A program made the translations under genes and the position numbers. A stretch of DNA of 64,000 bases from positions 186,001 through 250,000 of the forward strand of contig NZ_JFGS01000003.1 in the NCBI RefSeq assembly GCF_000740775.1. The letters are read 5' to 3'. This stretch comes from Haematobacter missouriensis. GTDB lineage: Bacteria; Pseudomonadota; Alphaproteobacteria; Rhodobacterales; Rhodobacteraceae. The notes beneath the pieces were generated by a model that was given only the letters and a program-made list of their open reading frames with translations, ran no database searches and was not told the origin of the DNA. Positions 46,067-55,297 of the stretch are shown here, piece by piece; positions within the stretch are counted from its first letter, which is position 1; every line of letters begins with the position of its first letter.

Positions 46067-46890
46067 GCTTCGGTCCTGTCATTCCCGTTGGTGGATATGC
46101 CGGATGGCGGTTCCTTCAGCGTACAGTGGAAGCGCAAAAGGAAACTTTCGTCACGTCCGCAAAAATTCAGCGCGACGAGGCCTATTTCAGAGAACGCATC
46201 AGCGGAATTTCCAGCGCAGGGGAGTTGGTCGCGGACCGGCGCCTGCTTCAGGTTGCTCTTGGCGCCTTTGGGCTGGGCGACGACATTGGTAACAAGTACT
46301 TCATCCGAAAAGTATTGGAAGATGGGGTCAGCGAGCGGACCGCGCTCGCCAATAGGCTTTCCAACAAGGCCTATGCCGAGATGGCATCGACCTTTTCCTT
46401 TACCGAGGATCCGCCTTTCACCCAGAGGGAAGGTTTCGCAGATGCGATCCTTGCCGCATACAAGACCCGCGCATTCGAAGCGGCAGTGGGGGAAAGCAAT
46501 GATGACATGCGGCTCGCGATGAATGCGCAGCGCGAGCTGGAAAGACTGGCGGAGCGACCGGCATCGGACAACACTCTTTGGTATGCGGTCCTGGGATCGA
46601 AGCCGTTGCGTACCGTTTTCGAGCGGGCGTTTGCCTTACCGGCGAGCTTCGGCGCGCTCGACATAGACCTGCAACTGCGAACGATGAAGAGCCGGGCGCA
46701 GAGCACGCTTGGCCAGAGTTCGATCAAGCAGTTCGCCGATCCCCAACAATCCGAAGTGCTGATCCGTCGCTTCCTCCTGATGTCCGATCTTCAGTCGGGA
46801 TCGTCGCAAAACGCCCCCGGCGCGGGGGCGCTCGCCCTTTTGCGGGGGCAAGGGAGCGCGGCCTCCCTGCTTTCCATCCTGCGGAGGTAG
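46063..46890 (+). CDS. DUF1217 flagellar protein
   Basis: A 275-residue protein of the DUF1217 family. The stretch RDEAYFRERISGISSAGELVADRRLLQVALGAFGLGDDIGNKYFIRKVLEDG is the signature. Family members are encoded in flagellar clusters of Rhodobacterales and related orders, and in at least one species one is required for flagellar function; the molecular role is not defined here. It overlaps flbT (ATGA) and ends the cluster; the next gene is convergent. Confidence 0.88.
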   Translation: MSFGPVIPVGGYAGWRFLQRTVEAQKETFVTSAKIQRDEAYFRERISGISSAGELVADRRLLQVALGAFGLGDDIGNKYFIRKVLEDGVSERTALANRLSNKAYAEMASTFSFTEDPPFTQREGFADAILAAYKTRAFEAAVGESNDDMRLAMNAQRELERLAERPASDNTLWYAVLGSKPLRTVFERAFALPASFGALDIDLQLRTMKSRAQSTLGQSSIKQFADPQQSEVLIRRFLLMSDLQSGSSQNAPGAGALALLRGQGSAASLLSILRR

Positions 46891-46967
46891 CCCACCACGG
46901 AGTGATCCTGCACCGCGAGGGCAGGGACCAAAGCGGGCGCGGGCGGAAACCCGCCTCATTGAGACCG

Positions 46968-48233
46968 TTAGCGCAGGCGATCGAGCAGATCGTAGGAGGG
47001 ATAGCCGTCCGGTGTCATACCGCTCGCGACCTGATAGCCCCGGATGGCCGCAATCGTATCGGGGCCGATTTTGCCATCCGCGCTCCCGGGATCGAAACCG
47101 GCACGGGCAAGGCGTTGCTGCAACTCCGTTCTCTCCGATTGCGTCAGCGCCCGGTCCGTTCTGGGCCATGCGGTGAGGAAGGGACCGCCACCCTTCAACC
47201 GGTCGGAAAGGTGGCCGACACCCAGCACGTAGCTGTCGGCGGCGTTGTAGCGCGAGATGGCGCGGAAGTTGTTGAAGATCAGAAAGGCCGGGCCATTTGC
47301 GCCGGCCGGCTGAAGCACGGACGCCGCGCCATGATCCCGCAGCCTCGTGCCATCGGCAGAGCGGATGCCCAGAGAGGACCATTCCGCGACACTCTTGCGC
47401 GTACCCTTGCCCGCGAGAGAATGGTTGAACCCGGCAGGAAGCACCACCTCCACCCCCCAGGGCTGGCCGCGCGTCCAGCCGGAGCGCGCCAGATAGGCGG
47501 CGGTGGAGGCGAGTGCGTCAGAGGGATCGTCGGACCAGATATCCCGCTTGCCGTCTCCATGGAAATCCACGGCGTAGAGCAAATAGCTCGTCGGGATGAA
47601 CTGCGTATGGCCCATCGCCCCGGCCCAAGAGCCGGTCATGTGCCGGGCATCGACATCGCCTGCCTGAATGATCTTCAGCGCGGCGACGAGCTGTTGTTCG
47701 AAGAACGCGCCGCGCCGTCCGTCATAGGCCAGGGTGGCAAGCGAAGGAATCACCGGCATGGTTCCCCGGTGGCTGCCATAGGAGCTTTCCATGCCCCAGA
47801 CCGCGACGACCACCTCCCGCTCCACACCGTAGTGGGCCTCGATCTCATCCAGCACGCGGCGGTTCTCGGCCAGCGCCTTACGCCCGTTCTCGATCCGCGT
47901 GTCGGAGACGGCGCTGTCCAGATATTGCCAGATGGTGCGGGTGAACTCTGCCTGATTGCGGTCGCGCTGGATCACCTCCGGCACGTAGCCCACGCCCGCG
48001 AAGGCAGTGTCGAAGGTCCGGGGCGATATCCCCTGGGCCATCGCCCGCCCCCGGAAGCCCGAGAGCCAGCTGTCGAAGCCCTGATCCTCCACCATGTTCA
48101 AGGCCTGCGCCGCAGCGGGCGCGCGCGGGAAATCACGTGTTTCCGCGGAGGACCGCGATACCCAATCGGACGACCCGCAAGCCGGAAGTGCGACGAGGCC
48201 GGCCACCGCGAAGGCGGTCAAGGAATTGCGCAT
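46968..48233 (-). CDS. MltB-family lytic murein transglycosylase with peptidoglycan-binding domain
   Basis: Lipoprotein (LVALPACGSS; lipobox LPAC) of 421 residues. The SLT_2 domain contains the catalytic Glu in VWGMESSYGSHRG and the substrate region AGAMGHTQFIPTSYLLYAVDFHGDGKRDIW. A C-terminal peptidoglycan-binding domain (LQQRLARAGFDPGSADGKIGPDTIAAIRGYQ) follows. The architecture is that of MltB-type soluble or membrane-anchored lytic transglycosylases. It may serve flagellar passage through the wall, given its neighbours, but this is only inference. ATG 48231-48233 is the start. Confidence 0.92.
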   Translation of the reverse strand: MRNSLTAFAVAGLVALPACGSSDWVSRSSAETRDFPRAPAAAQALNMVEDQGFDSWLSGFRGRAMAQGISPRTFDTAFAGVGYVPEVIQRDRNQAEFTRTIWQYLDSAVSDTRIENGRKALAENRRVLDEIEAHYGVEREVVVAVWGMESSYGSHRGTMPVIPSLATLAYDGRRGAFFEQQLVAALKIIQAGDVDARHMTGSWAGAMGHTQFIPTSYLLYAVDFHGDGKRDIWSDDPSDALASTAAYLARSGWTRGQPWGVEVVLPAGFNHSLAGKGTRKSVAEWSSLGIRSADGTRLRDHGAASVLQPAGANGPAFLIFNNFRAISRYNAADSYVLGVGHLSDRLKGGGPFLTAWPRTDRALTQSERTELQQRLARAGFDPGSADGKIGPDTIAAIRGYQVASGMTPDGYPSYDLLDRLR

Positions 48234-48329
48234 ACTGTCACCTGCTCGATATTCTTTTTGTTGCGCAGATGGTAGCAACGGCAGACCGATCTGCAAAGCG
48301 TCGCGGTGGTCGCAGGTGGAATTTTCGTC

Positions 48330-50612
48330 CTATCTTTCCCGCTTGCGTCGGGTGAGCTTGCGGGAAGTCGCGTCCTTGCGCACCTTGGCGGGGCCGGGCT
48401 TCCGCCCCTTGGGTGGGCCTGTACGCCGACCGCCCGGGCGCCCGCCTGTCCGCGGGCCGCGCGGCAGCTCATTATCCTCCAGGGTCAGCAGGTCCAGCAC
48501 CAAGCCGCCGGTCACCGGTACGGCTTCCGCCAGCCGGACGGTGACACGCTGGCCGAGAGAGAGCGTGAGGCCGGTCTGATCGCCCATCAGCGTCTGGCTG
48601 TCGGCGTCGAAATGGAAATACTCATGCCCCAGCGCGCGGATCGGGATCAGCCCGTCCGCCCCGGTCTCGTCCAGCCGGACGAAGACACCGAAACGTGTGA
48701 TGCCGGCGATGCGGCCAGCGAATTCATTGCCCACCCGTTCGGACAAATAGGCGGCGAGGTAGCGGTCGGTCGTGTCACGCTCCGCCGCCATGGAGCGGCG
48801 TTCCGTCTCCGAGATATGCTCCGCCGTGGCCTCCAGCTCCTCGATATCGGCGGGGCTGAGGCCGTCCTTGCCCCAACCATGGGCAGAGATCAGCGCGCGA
48901 TGCACGATGAGGTCGGAATAGCGCCGGATCGGCGAGGTGAAATGCGCGTAGGATCGCAGCGCCAGCCCGAAATGACCGAAATTCTCCGGGTGATAATAGG
49001 CCTGAGTCATCGACCGGAGGGTGGAGATGTTCAGAAGCTGGTCGAACGATGTCCCCTCCGCTTGTGCGAGCAGATTGTTGAGATGCCGGGTCTGAAGCAC
49101 CTGTCCCTTCGCCAGCGTGAAGCCGGAAGCCTCCGCCACCTCCCGGAGTGCGTCGAGCTTCTCAGGCGAGGGCTCCTCATGCACGCGGAACAGCAGGGGA
49201 CGGCGGCGCTGGATCAATTCCTCCGCCGCGGCGACATTGGCGAGGATCATGAACTCCTCGATGAGCTTGTGCGCGTCGAGCCGGTCCCGGAAGGCGACCG
49301 AGGCGACGCGGCCGTCTTCCGTCAGGATGATCCGCCGCTCCGGCAGGTCGAGGTCCAGCGGCTGACGGCGCGCCCGCGCGGCGCTGGCGGCGGCGTAGGC
49401 GGCGTAGAGCGGGCGGATCACGCGGTCCAGCAGCGGTTCCGCCTGCGCGTCGGGCGCCCCGTCCTGCGCGGCCTGCACCTGCTCATAGGTCAGCGACGCG
49501 GCGGAGCGCATGAAGCCTCGCACGAAACGGTGGCTGATCTTGTTGCCCTCCGCGTCGAGCCGCATCCTGACGGCGATGCAGGGGCGCGCAACCCCTTCGT
49601 GGAGCGAGCAGAGGTCGCCCGACAGTCTGTCCGGCAGCATGGGCACCACACGGTCGGGGAAGTAGGTGGAATTGCCACGTTCACGCGCTTCACGGTCGAG
49701 CGCGGAGCCGGGTTTCACGTAATGGGCCACATCCGCGATGGCCACCCAGACGATATGGCCGCCGGGGTTGCCTTCATCGCTGTCCGGCTCCGCATAGACC
49801 GCGTCGTCATGGTCGCGGGCATCGGCGGGGTCGATGGTGACGAGGGGCATGTCGCGCAGATCATCCCGGCCGCGCGCGGTCGCGGGTTTCATCGCATCGG
49901 CCTCGGCGATCACGCTGTCGGGAAAGGCGTCGCGGATGCCGTGCTGATGGATCGCGATGAGCGAGACGGCCTTCGGGGCCGAAGGGTCGCCCAGCCGTTC
50001 GATGACGCGCGCCTGCGGCAGACCCATGCGGGCGCGGTGGCCAAGCTGCTCGGCCTCCACCAGCTCGCCATCCTGTGCGCCCTGCGTGGCGGTTGCGACC
50101 ACGCGCCAGTCGCGGTCGGCGCCCTTGTCGATGGGCACGATGCGACCGCCCTCCGTCTCCTTGCGGAAGACGCCGAGGATGCGGCGCGGGTTGCTGCCGA
50201 TCTTGCGGATCAGGCGGGCCTCGTAATGATGGTCCTCCGCCCCCGCTTCCACAACGCGGGCAAGAATGCGGTCACCAGGGCCGATCGCGGGGTCGGTCTT
50301 GCGCAGCACCATGAGGATGCGCGGCTCCGGCCCGTCGCCCTGCCATTCCAGCGCCCGGGCAAAAAGGTCGCCGTTGCCGTCGGGTTTCAGCACCTCCAGA
50401 ATGGAGACGGGGGGCAGTTTCTCCGCATCGCGGTAGCGGCTCCGTTTCCGCTCGAGCTGCCCTTCCGCCTCCAGCTCTTTCAGGATGCGTTTCAGCTCGA
50501 CCCGCTGATCGCCCTTCACGTTGAAGGCTTTCGCGATGTCGCGCTTGGCCGAAAGGCCGGGATGTGCGGCGATCCACTCAAGGATCTGGGATTTGGAGGG
50601 CAGCGGGTTCAT
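48330..50612 (-). CDS. rnr: ribonuclease R
   Basis: 3'-5' exoribonuclease of the RNase II/R family (760 residues) for structured RNA decay. An N-terminal helix-turn-helix and cold-shock parts precede the RNB catalytic domain with DPADARDHDDAVYA (metal-binding Asp cluster), then an S1 domain (GRIAGITRFGVFVRLDETGADGLIPIRAL) and a basic, low-complexity tail (RTGGRPGGRRTGPPKGRKPG), which is typical of RNase R rather than RNase II. The start is ATG 50610-50612; a GTG two codons upstream is possible. It lies between convergent/divergent envelope genes and is not obviously in an operon. Confidence 0.95.
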   Translation of the reverse strand: MNPLPSKSQILEWIAAHPGLSAKRDIAKAFNVKGDQRVELKRILKELEAEGQLERKRSRYRDAEKLPPVSILEVLKPDGNGDLFARALEWQGDGPEPRILMVLRKTDPAIGPGDRILARVVEAGAEDHHYEARLIRKIGSNPRRILGVFRKETEGGRIVPIDKGADRDWRVVATATQGAQDGELVEAEQLGHRARMGLPQARVIERLGDPSAPKAVSLIAIHQHGIRDAFPDSVIAEADAMKPATARGRDDLRDMPLVTIDPADARDHDDAVYAEPDSDEGNPGGHIVWVAIADVAHYVKPGSALDREARERGNSTYFPDRVVPMLPDRLSGDLCSLHEGVARPCIAVRMRLDAEGNKISHRFVRGFMRSAASLTYEQVQAAQDGAPDAQAEPLLDRVIRPLYAAYAAASAARARRQPLDLDLPERRIILTEDGRVASVAFRDRLDAHKLIEEFMILANVAAAEELIQRRRPLLFRVHEEPSPEKLDALREVAEASGFTLAKGQVLQTRHLNNLLAQAEGTSFDQLLNISTLRSMTQAYYHPENFGHFGLALRSYAHFTSPIRRYSDLIVHRALISAHGWGKDGLSPADIEELEATAEHISETERRSMAAERDTTDRYLAAYLSERVGNEFAGRIAGITRFGVFVRLDETGADGLIPIRALGHEYFHFDADSQTLMGDQTGLTLSLGQRVTVRLAEAVPVTGGLVLDLLTLEDNELPRGPRTGGRPGGRRTGPPKGRKPGPAKVRKDATSRKLTRRKRER

Positions 50613-50716
50613 GCACACGCCCTACCACAGGCTGCGGGTCCGGTCATCCGGGAAACCGGCGACGGGGGCAGCGGGTTCGCCGTATTTTCACTGCTCCCAC
50701 AGCGGCCGCGGAAGCC

Positions 50717-51853
50717 TCAGGCGAAATAATCCCGCAGGATGCGGGCATAGATCGCCTTCAGGCCCACGATCTGCGCGACCTCCACCCGCTCGTCCACCTG
50801 GTGCATCGTCTTGCCGACCAGCCCGAATTCCACCACGGGGCAATGGCGGCGCACGAAGCGCGCGTCGGACGTGCCCCCTGTGGTGGAGAGTGCGGGGGCG
50901 ATGCCCGTCTCCGCCTCCACCGCACGGGCGATGAGGTCGGAGAGGGGACCGGGCGGCGTCAGGAAGGCTTCTCCCGAGACCTTGGTGCGCATCCCGAAGG
51001 TGATGCCGGTTTCCGCTGTCACCCGGTCGGCCTCCTGGCGGATCCAGTCGGTGAGGCTTTGCGAGCTGTGGGTGTCGTTGAAGCGGATGTTGACCGTCGC
51101 CCGTGCTTCGGCCGGAATCACGTTGGTGGCCTTGTTGCCCGTATCGACGGTGGTGATGGCGAGGGTGGAGGCGTCGAAATGGTCCGTGCCGGTATCGAGC
51201 CTGTGGCTCGCCAGCCGGTCGAGCAGCCGGACGAGGCCGGTCAGCGGATTCCTCGCGCGGTGGGGGTAGGCGGAATGGCCCTGCACGCCCTGTGCGGTCA
51301 GAAAGGCGCTCATGGAGCCCCTCCGGCCGATCTTCATCATGTCGCCCAGCCGCTCCGGGCAGGTGGGCTCGCCCACGAGGCAGACATCCATCCGCTCGCC
51401 CTGCACCTCCATCCAGTCGAGGATCGCGGTGGTCCCGTCCACGCCGTCGCCTTCTTCGTCTCCCGTCAGCGTGATGACGATGGAGCCGTCGGGCGGCGTT
51501 TCCTGCACGAAGTCGATGGCGGCCGCGACGAAGGCCGCGACGCCCGATTTCATGTCGGTCGCGCCGCGTCCCCAGAGTTCCGGGCCGACCACCTCTCCGC
51601 CGAAGGGATCATGGCTCCAGCCTTCGCCGGCGGGGACCACGTCCGTATGCCCGTTGAAGCCGAAGCTCCGCCCGTTTCCGCCCGTGCCCCAGCGGGCGAA
51701 CAGGTTGGCGATGCCATTACGGTCCACACGTGTACAGGCGAAGCCGGCCTCCGTCAGCACCCGCTCCATGAGGAGGAGCGCGCCGCCCTCCTCCGGGGTG
51801 ACGGAGGGGCAGCGGATCAGTTCGGCTGTGAGGGCTACGGGATCTGTTGGCAT
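50717..51853 (-). CDS. dapE: succinyl-diaminopimelate desuccinylase
   Basis: Metal-dependent amidohydrolase (M20 family) making LL-diaminopimelate for peptidoglycan and lysine. In 378 residues the zinc ligands are seen in [17 protein letters not shown] and TGDEEGDG; the dimerisation insert and GTSDARFV near the end complete the fold. ATG 51851-51853 is the start. It is followed in the same direction by rnr 104 bp later, and preceded by a 605-bp region without a supported gene. Confidence 0.95.
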   Translation of the reverse strand: MPTDPVALTAELIRCPSVTPEEGGALLLMERVLTEAGFACTRVDRNGIANLFARWGTGGNGRSFGFNGHTDVVPAGEGWSHDPFGGEVVGPELWGRGATDMKSGVAAFVAAAIDFVQETPPDGSIVITLTGDEEGDGVDGTTAILDWMEVQGERMDVCLVGEPTCPERLGDMMKIGRRGSMSAFLTAQGVQGHSAYPHRARNPLTGLVRLLDRLASHRLDTGTDHFDASTLAITTVDTGNKATNVIPAEARATVNIRFNDTHSSQSLTDWIRQEADRVTAETGITFGMRTKVSGEAFLTPPGPLSDLIARAVEAETGIAPALSTTGGTSDARFVRRHCPVVEFGLVGKTMHQVDERVEVAQIVGLKAIYARILRDYFA

Positions 51854-52458
51854 GGGCGACCTCCTGCTGTCGGGAGAGGGAGTAGCGCGCCCGGGGCGGG
51901 GTGGGCAATGCTTCCCGCGCCGGTCGCGTCTGTCTGCGCGAGTGAATGGCCGTCTGCCTTTCTCGCTGCCCGTCTGGCTCCGTCCGCCCGCCTGTCTGGG
52001 CCTGCTTGCCAGACCGTCCTCGGTCTGCCCCCTGTCCGCCGGGCCACTGGGATCGACTGTCTGACATCCTCACCGCCAGCATGACGGTCACCGCCCCCGA
52101 CCGTCATCTCCGCAAGATGCCCTTCTGCAGCGGCGTGCGGCAGGTCCAGCGGCTGCGCGCCCCGAGCCGCATCATCAGGACCTGACGTTCCAGGTCTCCG
52201 AAACGAATGTTGTCGCCCAAGACGCGGCGCGTAGCCTGCGTCGCTCATCATGGATGTGGCAGAGAGGATGCCTCTGAAGCCGCGTGCCGCGCCGCGCCCT
52301 CTCCGGCCCCTTATCCGGTGGCCCTTATTATATGACGGGGTAGGGGCATTGCCGTGCCTCATTGTGTTTGTTGGTGTTTTTCGACGGCCCCGTGTCTGCC
52401 TGCTTGCCCCGCATGCCTCTGCGGCGCTATCAGGCGCGGAGCGAAGGAGTGAGACGCC
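51854..52458. other. dapE / cysQ intergenic region (605 bp)
   Basis: The longest gap without an assigned gene. It contains a run of GTCTG-type repeats and a small hairpin CAGACC-N6-GGTCTG (52010-52027); a minus-strand frame of 38 codons (52104-52220, TTG start) with a rather protein-like sequence; and, closer to cysQ, an AT-rich part (TTATTATATGA near 52327) that may hold its promoter. No database-type gene is supported. Confidence 0.5.
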
Positions 52459-53253
52459 ATGGACTTCGACCTGATTGAGCGTATCTTTCGCGACCTTGCA
52501 CTTGCGGCGGGGCGGGAGATCCTTGCGATCTATGACAGTGGAGCGCTCGGCACACGGGCCAAGGCCGACGAGAGTCCGGTGACGCTGGCCGATCTCGCCG
52601 CCGACCGGGTGATATCGGAGGGGCTGCGCGCTGCCTTCCCGGACCTGCCGCTTGTGACGGAGGAGCAGGCCGCGACCCATGCGGCGCAGGCGCGGACCTT
52701 CCTCATCGTCGATCCGCTGGACGGGACAAAGGAATTCGTGCGCAGGCGGGCGGATTTCACCGTGAACATCGCGCTGGTGGAGGAGGGGCGGCCCGTTCGC
52801 GGCGTGGTCTATGCCCCCGCGCGGGAGCGGCTTTTCTACACCGACGCGGCGGGCCGCGCGGTGGAAGAGGAGGGTCCGTTCGGCCCGCGCCCCGGCCCGC
52901 TCCGCCCTTTACATGTGCGCAGGCCCGACAATGACGCGTTGACCGTCGTTGCCTCAAAGTCCCACAGGGACGCAGCGACGGAGGATTATATTGCGCGCTA
53001 CAGGGTTGCAGCTTCGGAGGCGGCAGGGTCTTCGCTGAAATTCTGCCTCGTCGCGGCGGGGGAAGCGGATCTCTATCCGCGGCTCGGCCCGACGATGGAA
53101 TGGGATACGGCGGCGGGGGATGCCGTTCTCCGTGCCGCGGGGGGGGAGGTGGCGCGTCTCGACGACCTCTCTCCGCTGACATATGGCAAGCCGGAGTTTC
53201 GCAATCCGACCTTTGTCGCCTACGCTCCGGGCGTCGTCCTCCTTCCAGCCTGA
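52459..53253 (+). CDS. cysQ: 3'(2'),5'-bisphosphate nucleotidase
   Basis: Hydrolyses 3'-phosphoadenosine 5'-phosphate to AMP in sulfur assimilation and in stress tolerance. The inositol-monophosphatase-like fold is shown by DPLDGTKEFVRR (metal and phosphate binding, near residue 93) and MEWDTAAGDAVLRAAGG near the C-terminus; the 264-residue length is normal. ATG 52459 has AAGGAGTGAG ahead. Its stop lies 7 bases before kdsB, so both are likely in one operon. Confidence 0.93.
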   Translation: MDFDLIERIFRDLALAAGREILAIYDSGALGTRAKADESPVTLADLAADRVISEGLRAAFPDLPLVTEEQAATHAAQARTFLIVDPLDGTKEFVRRRADFTVNIALVEEGRPVRGVVYAPARERLFYTDAAGRAVEEEGPFGPRPGPLRPLHVRRPDNDALTVVASKSHRDAATEDYIARYRVAASEAAGSSLKFCLVAAGEADLYPRLGPTMEWDTAAGDAVLRAAGGEVARLDDLSPLTYGKPEFRNPTFVAYAPGVVLLPA

Positions 53254-53260
53254 GGTGCCC

Positions 53261-54073
53261 ATGAAGACGCTCATCGTCATTCCAGCCCGCTACGCCTCCA
53301 CCCGCTATCCGGGAAAGCCGCTTGTCCCGCTGACCGGGGCGGATGGGGTACCCCGCACGCTGATCCAGCGGTCGTGGGAGGCGGCAATCGCCGTGGGCGG
53401 GATCGACCGGGTGGTGGTCGCCACGGATGACGACCGGATTCGCGCAACGGCGGCGGCCTTCGGCGCGGAGGTTGTGATGACCCCCGACACCTGCCGGAAC
53501 GGCACCGAACGCTGCGCTGCAGCATATGCGGCACTGGGGGGCGGCTACGACATCGTCGTCAACCTGCAGGGGGACGCGCCGCTCACACCCCATTGGTTCG
53601 TGGAGGACCTGATCGCCGGGCTGAAAAAGGCGCCGGAAGCGGAGATCGCGACACCGGTCCTGCGCTGCGATGGCGCGATGCTGGAAGGGCTGCTGGCCGA
53701 TCGCCGCGCGGGCCGGGTGGGCGGCACGACAGCGGTCTTTGGGGCGGGGGGGAAAGGGCTCTACTTCTCCAAGGAGGTGATTCCCTTTACCTCTCAAGCC
53801 TATGAGCCGCAGGAACCGACCCCGGTCTTTCACCATGTGGGCGTTTATGCCTATCGGCCCGAGGCGCTTGCGGCCTATCCCGGCTGGGAGGTTGGTGTGC
53901 TGGAGACGCTGGAGGGTTTGGAGCAGCTCCGATTCCTGGAGAACGGCCGCGCGGTGCTTTGCGTCGAGGTGGCGGCGCGCGGGATGGAGTTCTGGGAACT
54001 CAACAACCCGGAGGACGTTGCCAAGATAGAAGCCATGCTGGCCCGGCGCGGGGGAGTTTTACCTGCAGGATAG
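53261..54073 (+). CDS. kdsB: 3-deoxy-manno-octulosonate cytidylyltransferase (variant)
   Basis: CMP-Kdo synthetase, activating Kdo for LPS. The 270-residue protein has IPARYASTRYPGKPL at the start (nucleotide binding), VVVATDDDRI and VNLQGDAPLTP where canonical KdsB has NVQGDEP: the metal-binding Asp is kept while the next acidic residue is Ala. It ends in NPEDVAKIEAML, as KdsB usually does. The pairing with kdsD elsewhere in this window agrees with a Kdo role, but other CMP-sugar synthetases of the same fold are possible. Its stop codon lies within a dyad (54071-54088). Confidence 0.78.
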   Translation: MKTLIVIPARYASTRYPGKPLVPLTGADGVPRTLIQRSWEAAIAVGGIDRVVVATDDDRIRATAAAFGAEVVMTPDTCRNGTERCAAAYAALGGGYDIVVNLQGDAPLTPHWFVEDLIAGLKKAPEAEIATPVLRCDGAMLEGLLADRRAGRVGGTTAVFGAGGKGLYFSKEVIPFTSQAYEPQEPTPVFHHVGVYAYRPEALAAYPGWEVGVLETLEGLEQLRFLENGRAVLCVEVAARGMEFWELNNPEDVAKIEAMLARRGGVLPAG

Positions 54074-54112
54074 GCAACATCTTGCCTAAATTGTCAGCAA
54101 TTTCTGTGGCAA
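54071..54112. promoter_or_regulatory. mutually exclusive inverted repeats between kdsB and galU
   Basis: TAGGCAA-CATC-TTGCCTA (54071-54088) is a perfect 7-bp hairpin overlapping the kdsB stop. The same TTGCC can also pair with GGCAA at 54108-54112, enclosing a third dyad AAATTG-TCAG-CAATTT (54088-54103). Only one of the two outer pairings can form at a time. Whether it acts as terminator, attenuator or operator is unknown. Confidence 0.4.
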
Positions 54113-54241
54113 AGCGGCGTTTGGGTGCTACTATCTTTCCGCAGGTGCATAACTACGTCGTCCCGTCACAGAATGCGCTATAGTGTTGGTGTAGTCGCGT
54201 CGGAATTGGCCGGCGCTGAACGCCACAGTTCGGAGACCCGA

Positions 54242-55135
54242 ATGAAGACCAAAGTTACCAAGGCCATTTTCCCCGTCGCGGGCTTGGGAACGCGGTTCCT
54301 GCCCGCGACCAAATCCGTGCCGAAGGAGATCATGACCCTCGTTGATCGCCCGCTGATCCAGTACGCGATCGACGAGGCGCGGGCTGCGGGGATTGAAGAG
54401 TTCATTTTTGTCACCTCCAAGGGCAAAAGCGCGCTCGAGGATTACTTCGACAACGCGCCGGAGCTTGAGAATTCGCTCCGCAAGTCGGGCAAGACCGACC
54501 TGCTGGAAATCCTTCAGTCCACCTACATGGATTCCGGGGAGATCGCCTATATCCGCCAGCACAAGGCGCTCGGTCTCGGCCATGCCGTGTGGTGCGCGCG
54601 GAACCTCGTCGGCGATGAGCCCTTCGCGGTGATCCTGCCCGATGACGTGATCGCGGCGGAGCGGCCCTGCCTGCAGCAGATGGTGGAAGCCTATGCCGAA
54701 ACGGGCGGCAACATCGTCGCCGCGATGGAAGTGCTGCCTGAAAAGGCATCCTCCTACGGCGTGCTCGATATCGCCGATGACATGGGCTCGCTGGTAAGGG
54801 CGAAGGGCATGGTGGAGAAGCCGAAGAAGGGGGAGGCTCCGTCGAACCTCGCCGTGATCGGCCGCTACATCCTGCAACCCAAGGTCATGCAGCATCTCAA
54901 CGAGAAGAAGGAAGGCGCGGGTGGGGAAATTCAGCTCACCGACGCCATTGCCCGTGAGATCACCGAATCCGGCAACGTCTATGGTTTCCGCTTCCGCGGA
55001 CAGCGGTTCGATTGCGGCTCCAAGGCAGGCTTCCTTCAGGCCACGGTCGCATTCGGGCTGGCACGGGAAGAGCTGCATGACGAATTCGCCGATTATCTGA
55101 ACGAGATCGTTCCGATCCAGAAGGCGGCGCAGTAA
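54242..55135 (+). CDS. galU: UTP-glucose-1-phosphate uridylyltransferase
   Basis: Makes UDP-glucose for LPS and exopolysaccharides. In 297 residues the nucleotidyltransferase signature GLGTRFLPATKSVPKEIM, the sugar-phosphate segment GLGHAVWCARNL and the catalytic VEKPKKGEAPSNLAVIGRYIL are typical GalU. ATG 54242 opens MKTKVTKAIFPVAG. A long upstream open frame is not supported. Its leader contains overlapping dyads. A strong terminator follows. Confidence 0.95.
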   Translation: MKTKVTKAIFPVAGLGTRFLPATKSVPKEIMTLVDRPLIQYAIDEARAAGIEEFIFVTSKGKSALEDYFDNAPELENSLRKSGKTDLLEILQSTYMDSGEIAYIRQHKALGLGHAVWCARNLVGDEPFAVILPDDVIAAERPCLQQMVEAYAETGGNIVAAMEVLPEKASSYGVLDIADDMGSLVRAKGMVEKPKKGEAPSNLAVIGRYILQPKVMQHLNEKKEGAGGEIQLTDAIAREITESGNVYGFRFRGQRFDCGSKAGFLQATVAFGLAREELHDEFADYLNEIVPIQKAAQ

Positions 55136-55208
55136 GCGGCGGGGTTGCCGCGCCGATCTGGCGCGGCTCGCCAAACCTCCTCGGCACCGGACCCGGGAGC
55201 CCAAAACA

Positions 55209-55236
55209 AAAGGCCGCTCGGAAAGAGCGGCCTTTT
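55209..55236 (+). terminator. galU terminator
   Basis: AAAGGCCGCTC (55209-55219), loop GGAAA, GAGCGGCCTTTT (55225-55236): a strong rho-independent terminator 73 bases after the galU stop, symmetric enough to serve the convergent ptsN end too. Confidence 0.9.
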
Positions 55237-55246
55237 CATTATGCCC

Positions 55247-55297
55247 ACCGAGACGTCCTCATCCCCACTGAGACGTCGGCCTCTCCGCCGAGGCGTC
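55247..55297. repeat. 20-bp-period degenerate repeat
   Basis: ACCGAGACGTC (55247), ACTGAGACGTC (55267) and GCCGAGGCGTC (55287) recur at exactly 20-base steps between the galU terminator and the ptsN stop. Small and possibly meaningless. Confidence 0.5.
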
